From: an uncultured Kiritimatiellota bacterium
GTDB taxonomy: Bacteria; Verrucomicrobiota; Kiritimatiellia; RFP12; UBA1067
Length of the DNA: 18,521 bases
Reading direction: 5' to 3'
NCBI GenBank assembly: GCA_934654805.1
Contig: CAKUGW010000056.1
Coordinates: 1 to 18,521, forward strand
The number at the start of each line of letters is the position of its first letter. Positions within the stretch are counted from its first letter, which is position 1. The position numbers were made by a program, and so were the translations under genes. The notes below the pieces were generated by a model, which was not told where the DNA came from, did no database searches, and saw nothing but the letters and a program-made list of their open reading frames with translations. Of this stretch, positions 14,901 to 18,521 are shown in pieces.

Positions 14901-16299
14901 CGGAGGTCTCGCGCTCGAAGTCGCCGTTCGCCAGCAGGCTCTTGCCGTTCCCGGCGGTCTCCTCGCCGGAGCGGATGCCGGGCGCGCCATCCAGCGTCAG
15001 CCGCACGACGCGCGGCATCAGGTCGGTCGGCGGCTGAAGGCGCAGCGTCACGCGGTCGCCGGAGACCTCAAAGGGCACGGTGCACGCGCGCACCCGGCCG
15101 CGTACGCCCTCCAGCGTGACATCCCCCTCCCATTCGCGGTTGACGACGAGCTGAAGGACGTGGCCCGGCGCGGCAAGGCAATGCCCCCACGGCATCTGGG
15201 TCGGAAACGGCCCCGCCGTCGTGCCGCGAATCGCGAACCCCGTCCGCCGCCGCCATGCGCCCAGCTCGGCCAGCACGTCCGACGTGGCGTCGGGGAAGCG
15301 TCCGTCCGGACGCGGACCGACGTTCAGGAGGACGTTCGCGTCGCAGGCGAAGGTCCGCGCAAGGGACATCGCGACGGCATACGGCGTCTTCCAGTTGTGG
15401 TCGTCAAAGCGGAAGCCCCAGGTGTCGTTCAGGGTGATCGGGCTTTCGCGCAGGCTGTCGGCCTTTCCCTCGGGGAACTGGTTGTCGCCCATCGACCCGA
15501 AGTCGCCGCAGCCGTTGCCGATGCGGCTGTTGACGATCGTGTTCGGCTGCAGCGCGCGGACCAGTTCGCGGACTCGCCGCGACTGCTCGGGCGTCATGCC
15601 GTAAGGCGTGTCGAACCAGATCATGAAGATGTCCCCGTAGTTCGTGAGAAGCTCGCGAAGCTGCGGCAGGACCTTGCCTTCCAGATAACGCGAGAAGTCC
15701 TTCTGCGACCAGTCCGGGAAATCCCAGCAGTTGCCCCAGTGCATGCCGCCGTTCGACGGGTGCCTGGACACGCCTCCCCTCTCGGGATCGCCCGCGTCCT
15801 TCTCGTGCCAGTCAAGGTTCTGCGAATAGTAGAAGCCGACCTTCAGGCCGTGGCGACGGCACGCGGCGACCAGTTCCGAAAAGACGTCGCGTCCGAAAGG
15901 CGTGGCGTCCACGACATCGTAGTCGCTGACGTCCGTGGCGAACATCGAGAATCCGTCATGGTGCTTGGCCGTGAAGACCACGTACCCGACGCCGGCGTCC
16001 TTGGCCTGGAGAATCCACTCGTCGGCATCGAACCGAGTCGGATTGAACGCCTTCGCCAGGCGCGCATATTCCGCATTGGGGATCCTGAAGGCGCTCTGTA
16101 TCCACTCGCCGAGCTTCTGCGGCATCACCTGGCCCTTCCAGCTTCCGCCCAGCTGCGCGTAGAGCCCCCAATGGACGAACAGCCCGAAGCGCCTCGCGCG
16201 CAGCTCGGCGAGCGCGTCTTCCGTGTTGGCCGACAGGCCCAGCGCGCACGACAAGGCGCAGGCCGCGACCGCAATCCGATTTCTTCTCACTGCTTTCAT
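11989..16299 (-). CDS. Secreted multidomain GH29 fucosidase fused to second TIM-barrel
   Basis: This 1436-residue secreted enzyme has a signal peptide at 1-24 (AVAACALSCALGLSA). The GH29 alpha-L-fucosidase domain spans about 27-440: RFGLFVHWGLYA, VFTAKHHDGFSMF, GFYYSQNLDWH, IFMIWFDTPYGM with probable nucleophile Asp230, RESPITLNDTWGF with Glu285 as candidate acid/base, and NVLLNVGPRPDG. A CBM4/9-like jelly roll follows (about 453-595, LLANGDFE to FLDDVRVEPG). A second similar module spans about 600-750, and a CBM9-like module about 775-958. The C-terminal TIM-barrel (about 1055-1340) opens NRFRRHIEADGKPFFP and has GWYYVDE with Glu1174 as a candidate acid; its family is unassigned. ATG 16299 follows AAGGAAAGGAAGG; the longer frame to 16437 has none. 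It probably forms an operon with the upstream secreted protein, 76 bases away. Exact substrates are unknown. Confidence 0.9.
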   Translation of the reverse strand: MKAVRRNRIAVAACALSCALGLSANTEDALAELRARRFGLFVHWGLYAQLGGSWKGQVMPQKLGEWIQSAFRIPNAEYARLAKAFNPTRFDADEWILQAKDAGVGYVVFTAKHHDGFSMFATDVSDYDVVDATPFGRDVFSELVAACRRHGLKVGFYYSQNLDWHEKDAGDPERGGVSRHPSNGGMHWGNCWDFPDWSQKDFSRYLEGKVLPQLRELLTNYGDIFMIWFDTPYGMTPEQSRRVRELVRALQPNTIVNSRIGNGCGDFGSMGDNQFPEGKADSLRESPITLNDTWGFRFDDHNWKTPYAVAMSLARTFACDANVLLNVGPRPDGRFPDATSDVLAELGAWRRRTGFAIRGTTAGPFPTQMPWGHCLAAPGHVLQLVVNREWEGDVTLEGVRGRVRACTVPFEVSGDRVTLRLQPPTDLMPRVVRLTLDGAPGIRSGEETAGNGKSLLANGDFERETSEGWGNWTPGAKAQVVSGAHGGRRCLSYSHSAETGDAFLVNKVPCASNGTYTVSGWIRGAAGSLGVRLFFFAPDGRYLGEEQAYSATSLREWTRFERAFKAPETAGSVGVGLQVARGTVFLDDVRVEPGSPVGEPANEIVNSAYTYRLHDDGMPEQWNTSSSYTFDTFRPGVHEGRYFRIADEVPSPVPGARVLFVDGVQATSLRMGPLAGEQDYVFSLWAKSDAPDAALTLQFAGRSETFALSSDWRRLVMKARLDKSQAEGVAQIVYDRHPLCYAAPMLHVGTEPLPWKASPSDANLPDLRAGRQPAVKAAEALSVDVPESSGWDGARVLTDFHPLADPDRTESSRFRAFVRRQGDRLLVAVECDSGKKPLPAPKANSPLELGNDAVEVFVSPSASGSPYVQLMGGRNGARAATRGAQGVSANEGWSYRAFETAKGWRAEYGLPLAFFGKPDGDCWRFNVGVTDFDGAKPRCYSAIRGGFHASGDFIRLTGLPRGCKESPPRAAAEFDFYTDENTARVAVEDAQGRAAATLRDAQGKALRTAPVSGGRAAFGLSGLADGYYEVEVEAANGTAKTHFRKAPPGTPHTRVNRFRRHIEADGKPFFPTVYSWINLAGDLPTAWHIDQLRSHNFNTVMLMPEMWADWAKCGNAETRLKTMRAFADAGFRFIVWSGVSMDKGLLGVTDARTGHIRELEAFKDRILGWYYVDEIGPFWETQFGLKPSDFAEGYRRIKAVDPARLHFINWGWTNISDGMPFYAEEGATDLYSLDCYPYTQAHYGYGALQIHERAARILNGRTRSAFMPGIMWLQTYGTQEGYREPMPVEYRNNVYVGLVNHVVGYMNFIGCPEHKDLWDEMGRSYGTALRWLRMTARPGSACLRRGRQGEISFALWKDGLGGFSLVAANTLYAPQEERLKLPADLDGLAPTCIGGEGRVAASDGALEVALPAAGSAAWFFERRDKADPQTAGPLPD

Positions 16300-16323
16300 G
16301 CCTTCCTTTCCTTTCTTTGCAAG

Positions 16324-16339
16324 TTGCCGCGATCGGCAA
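16324..16339 (-). other. Small hairpin between the two secreted-protein genes
   Basis: TTGCCG (16324-16329) pairs with CGGCAA (16334-16339) over CGAT. It lies 25 bases before the GH29 start. It has no T-run, so it might modulate expression between the two genes or mark an RNA processing site. Confidence 0.25.
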
Positions 16340-16375
16340 GGGCGTCGCCGTCTTGAGCTTTCCCCGGCCTCTCGT

Positions 16376-18487
16376 TCAGCGCACCACAAGCACCGCCCCG
16401 GGCCGCCGCGTCGTGCGCGCGTAGATGTTCGCGTCACGGTCCTGGATGACCTCGCAGCCCTTGAGCGTCATGTTCGCCGGCGAGAAGGACCCTCGGCGCG
16501 TCGCGCACGACAGGACCTTGACCAGCGTCTTGTGAGAGCCCCCGAACGCCGTCATGTCGATCTCGAGCCGCGCGTTCGGCGCGATCTCGACGGCGTTGTC
16601 CGGCGACGAGACCTGGCCGACGCCGTCCGCGTCAAAGACAAAGCGAAGCGTCGCCCGCCCGTGCGTCAGGAGCTCGCCGTCCGCCGTCGTGAAGCCGTTC
16701 GTGAGCGTGAGGCCATGCGTCGTGATCGACGAGCCCGAGCCGATGACCTCGATCGTTCCGTCGCCGTCACGGCCGACCCAGATGCCCTGCAGGTCCTCGT
16801 TGACGCCGAGCAGGTTCCGGCCCACCGTCAGCGCGCAGGGCCTCGACTTGTCATGGCAGGCGAGCGTCAGCACGCCCTTCGAGTCGCGCGCCGCCTTCGG
16901 GAACTGCGTGACCGTCGCCGGCAAGTTGAGGTCGTCGGGCGTCGCGCCGCCGACATAGAGGCGCTCGTGCGCCTCGTAGACGCCGTTCGACAGCACGAAG
17001 GCCCCGTCGCCGCCGGCGAGGCCGAGCGACGAGATGCTGTTGCGCGAGTACGCCGGCCAGGCCGGGTCGCCCACGTAGAGCGTGCCGCCCGTCTGCACGA
17101 CCCGCCCGACGGCATGGCCCAGGCCCACGCCGAAGTAGCCGAGGCAATTCGTCACGGCGCCGCCCGAAAGCTCAAGTCGCCCGTGGCACGTCCGATTCGA
17201 GTAGCTGTCGAAGTCAGACGTGCCGTCGCCGACCATGAGGCCGACCATCCGTTTCGGCCCGTATGCGTCCTGGCTGTATTCCCCCCTCACCACGAGACTG
17301 CCGCCCGACACCCGCACGATGCCCGTCGGCAGGAAGTCCGCCGGATCGTTGACAAGCGCGCCTTCCCAGCCGTTTCGGCCCCAGGCACGCAAATGGCCGA
17401 GATCGGCCGTCACGGCCGCCGACCCGACGTAGAGCCCGTTGCCCATGCCGTCCACAGCCCCCTGGCGGACGTTCATCTCGCCGATGCCGCGATTGAAGCC
17501 GACAAAGGCCGCCGTCGCGAACTTCATGCGCGCGGACGAGTTCCAGTCGTAGACGGAACGGCCGCGGCTGTCGCCGACGTAAGCCTCCCGATAGGCGCCC
17601 TGGGGCATGTCCAGCGACTGGCTGCGCCCGGAAAAGGAGAGCGTCAGCGTCGTCTCGTCGCTGTCCGGCTGGAGAAGAAGGCTGCCGCAGCCAAATTGCG
17701 CGTCGTCCTTGACGGTGACATGGCCCGCGTTCAGGGCGAGCGCCTGGAACGTCTCGCCCGCCAGCGAACGCGCCAGGAACCGGCCCGTGCCCGAGACGGC
17801 GATTTCCCCGCCCCTCACGACGAACGGATTCGTCCAGTAGAAGCCTCGCGGCTGATCGATCCAGAACGTGCCGTCATGGACAAGCAGGCGCGCGTGCGAC
17901 AGCAGCTTGAACGTCGCGTCGGAGTTCTCCACGCTGGCGCAGTGGTACGCCGCGCCGCCGTTCGTGACGGCAAATGTCGCCGGACGCTCGGCCGATCCCT
18001 CGACGCAGACGTCGCCGGTCGCCGCAAAGCGGAACGTGCCGCCGTCGACGATGACGTCCGACTCCTTCACGGACACCGTCCCGGCATACGCGTACGGCCC
18101 GTCGCCAAACTGGAGGACGCCGCCCGCCCGGACAACGGTCCGCGCGCCGGCCGTCTGCCGGAAGAAGCCGTCGCGGCACGCCACGGACCCGCCCGTGAAG
18201 AAGGTCAGCGGCGAGTCCACGCAAAGCGTCGTCGTGCCGCTCGCGTTGCCGATGGTCGTGTTGGTCGCGTACAGCGTGACGTCCGAACGGACCGTGATCG
18301 CATAGTCCCCGCCGTCATTCGCGATCAAGGCGGGCGTCGTCGCGTCCGGCACGCCGCCGTCCCAGTTCGACGCGTCGGCCCAGTCGCCCGCGCGGACATC
18401 GGCCTTCCATGCCGTGCCTGCCGCGGCAACCGACCCGGCAAGCGCCACCGCGAGCGTCAGGAGCGCCGCGCCGTTTTTCTCCTGCAT
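16376..18487 (-). CDS. Secreted beta-strand-repeat (autotransporter-passenger-like) protein
   Basis: This 703-residue protein has a signal peptide at about 1-23 (LLTLAVALAGSVAAAG). The mature N-terminus carries AGDWADASNWDGGVPDAT, the 'W-x-NW-GG-P' signature of secreted beta-helix or autotransporter-associated repeat proteins. The rest is a long run of short Gly/Thr/Val-rich strands with recurring motifs such as VRGGEIAVSGTGR, VRVSGGSLVVRGE, VQTGGTLYVGD and NAVEIAPNARLEIDMT, predicting a right-handed beta-solenoid. No outer-membrane barrel, PEP-CTERM or other anchor is seen; the protein ends RTTRRPGAVLVVR. No catalytic motif is recognised. It may bind polysaccharide or be a surface scaffold for the GH29 enzyme encoded next. 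ATG 18487 has only a weak purine stretch (GCGGAA) before it, and the promoter is beyond or near the window end. Confidence 0.78.
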   Translation of the reverse strand: MQEKNGAALLTLAVALAGSVAAAGTAWKADVRAGDWADASNWDGGVPDATTPALIANDGGDYAITVRSDVTLYATNTTIGNASGTTTLCVDSPLTFFTGGSVACRDGFFRQTAGARTVVRAGGVLQFGDGPYAYAGTVSVKESDVIVDGGTFRFAATGDVCVEGSAERPATFAVTNGGAAYHCASVENSDATFKLLSHARLLVHDGTFWIDQPRGFYWTNPFVVRGGEIAVSGTGRFLARSLAGETFQALALNAGHVTVKDDAQFGCGSLLLQPDSDETTLTLSFSGRSQSLDMPQGAYREAYVGDSRGRSVYDWNSSARMKFATAAFVGFNRGIGEMNVRQGAVDGMGNGLYVGSAAVTADLGHLRAWGRNGWEGALVNDPADFLPTGIVRVSGGSLVVRGEYSQDAYGPKRMVGLMVGDGTSDFDSYSNRTCHGRLELSGGAVTNCLGYFGVGLGHAVGRVVQTGGTLYVGDPAWPAYSRNSISSLGLAGGDGAFVLSNGVYEAHERLYVGGATPDDLNLPATVTQFPKAARDSKGVLTLACHDKSRPCALTVGRNLLGVNEDLQGIWVGRDGDGTIEVIGSGSSITTHGLTLTNGFTTADGELLTHGRATLRFVFDADGVGQVSSPDNAVEIAPNARLEIDMTAFGGSHKTLVKVLSCATRRGSFSPANMTLKGCEVIQDRDANIYARTTRRPGAVLVVR

Positions 18488-18521
18488 TTCCGCGTCAAAC
18501 GAGAGGATTTTCCCGTCCTCC

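Noticed and set aside
14458..16356. 632-aa plus-strand ORF
   Set aside because: Antisense to the GH29 gene, with no recognisable motifs; the minus strand carries the conserved GH29 residues.
16300..16437. Upstream extension of the GH29 ORF to 16437
   Set aside because: It would add 46 Arg-rich residues before a clear signal peptide and overlap the preceding gene. ATG 16299 has a strong ribosome site.

Overview
The window is GC-rich bacterial DNA. Every intact gene I can support from base 2790 to 18487, plus the partial gene at the left end, reads on the minus strand. The only plus-strand coding material is a decayed insertion sequence and a small broken ORF (about 1.0-2.7 kb). I infer a Kiritimatiellota/Lentisphaerae-type (PVC) glycan degrader. 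The reasons are a large secreted glycosidase fusion, a secreted beta-strand-repeat protein with the 'NW-GG-P' N-terminal signature, a GntR-headed LacI-type regulator, a GH92 mannosidase, and short housekeeping operons. The phylum is an inference; no rRNA or marker comparison was possible.

Layout on + coordinates: 1-345 is the N-terminus of a secreted GH92 alpha-mannosidase, cut by the window edge. 346-997 has no gene I accept; it holds four copies of a GGGGACAGGCCCC-core repeat, a 16-base G run, several strong hairpins and a minus-strand promoter. 998-2465 is an ISKra4-like element bounded by 22-bp imperfect inverted repeats, with an intact small accessory ORF and a decayed transposase. 2519-2712 is a broken ORF of unknown origin. 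2790-3872 is a GntR/LacI-hybrid sugar regulator with a near-consensus promoter.

3971-9021 is a DNA-processing block in transcription order: yifB/comM, an unknown 208-aa protein, yraN, recA and a DUF2851 gene. Genes overlap or lie 4 nt apart at two junctions. A G-quadruplex-prone tract sits in the recA leader. 9169-10479 is hom (homoserine dehydrogenase with ACT domain). 10567-11853 is a CBS-domain manganese-dependent pyrophosphatase whose promoter implies a leaderless mRNA. The promoters of these last two genes look alike.

11989-18487 is a probable two-gene operon: a secreted beta-strand-repeat protein followed by a 1436-aa secreted multidomain enzyme. That enzyme has an N-terminal GH29 fucosidase, two CBM4/9-like jelly rolls, a CBM9-like module and a second TIM-barrel with an unassigned glycosidase-like active site. 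With GH92 and the sugar regulator, this suggests attack on fucosylated, mannose-containing glycans such as host or algal glycoconjugates. The most unusual items are the GH29/second-barrel fusion, the unknown protein inside the comM-yraN-recA block, the G4-prone recA leader, and the palindrome-dense IS remnant next to a repeat-rich, promoter-bearing noncoding region.
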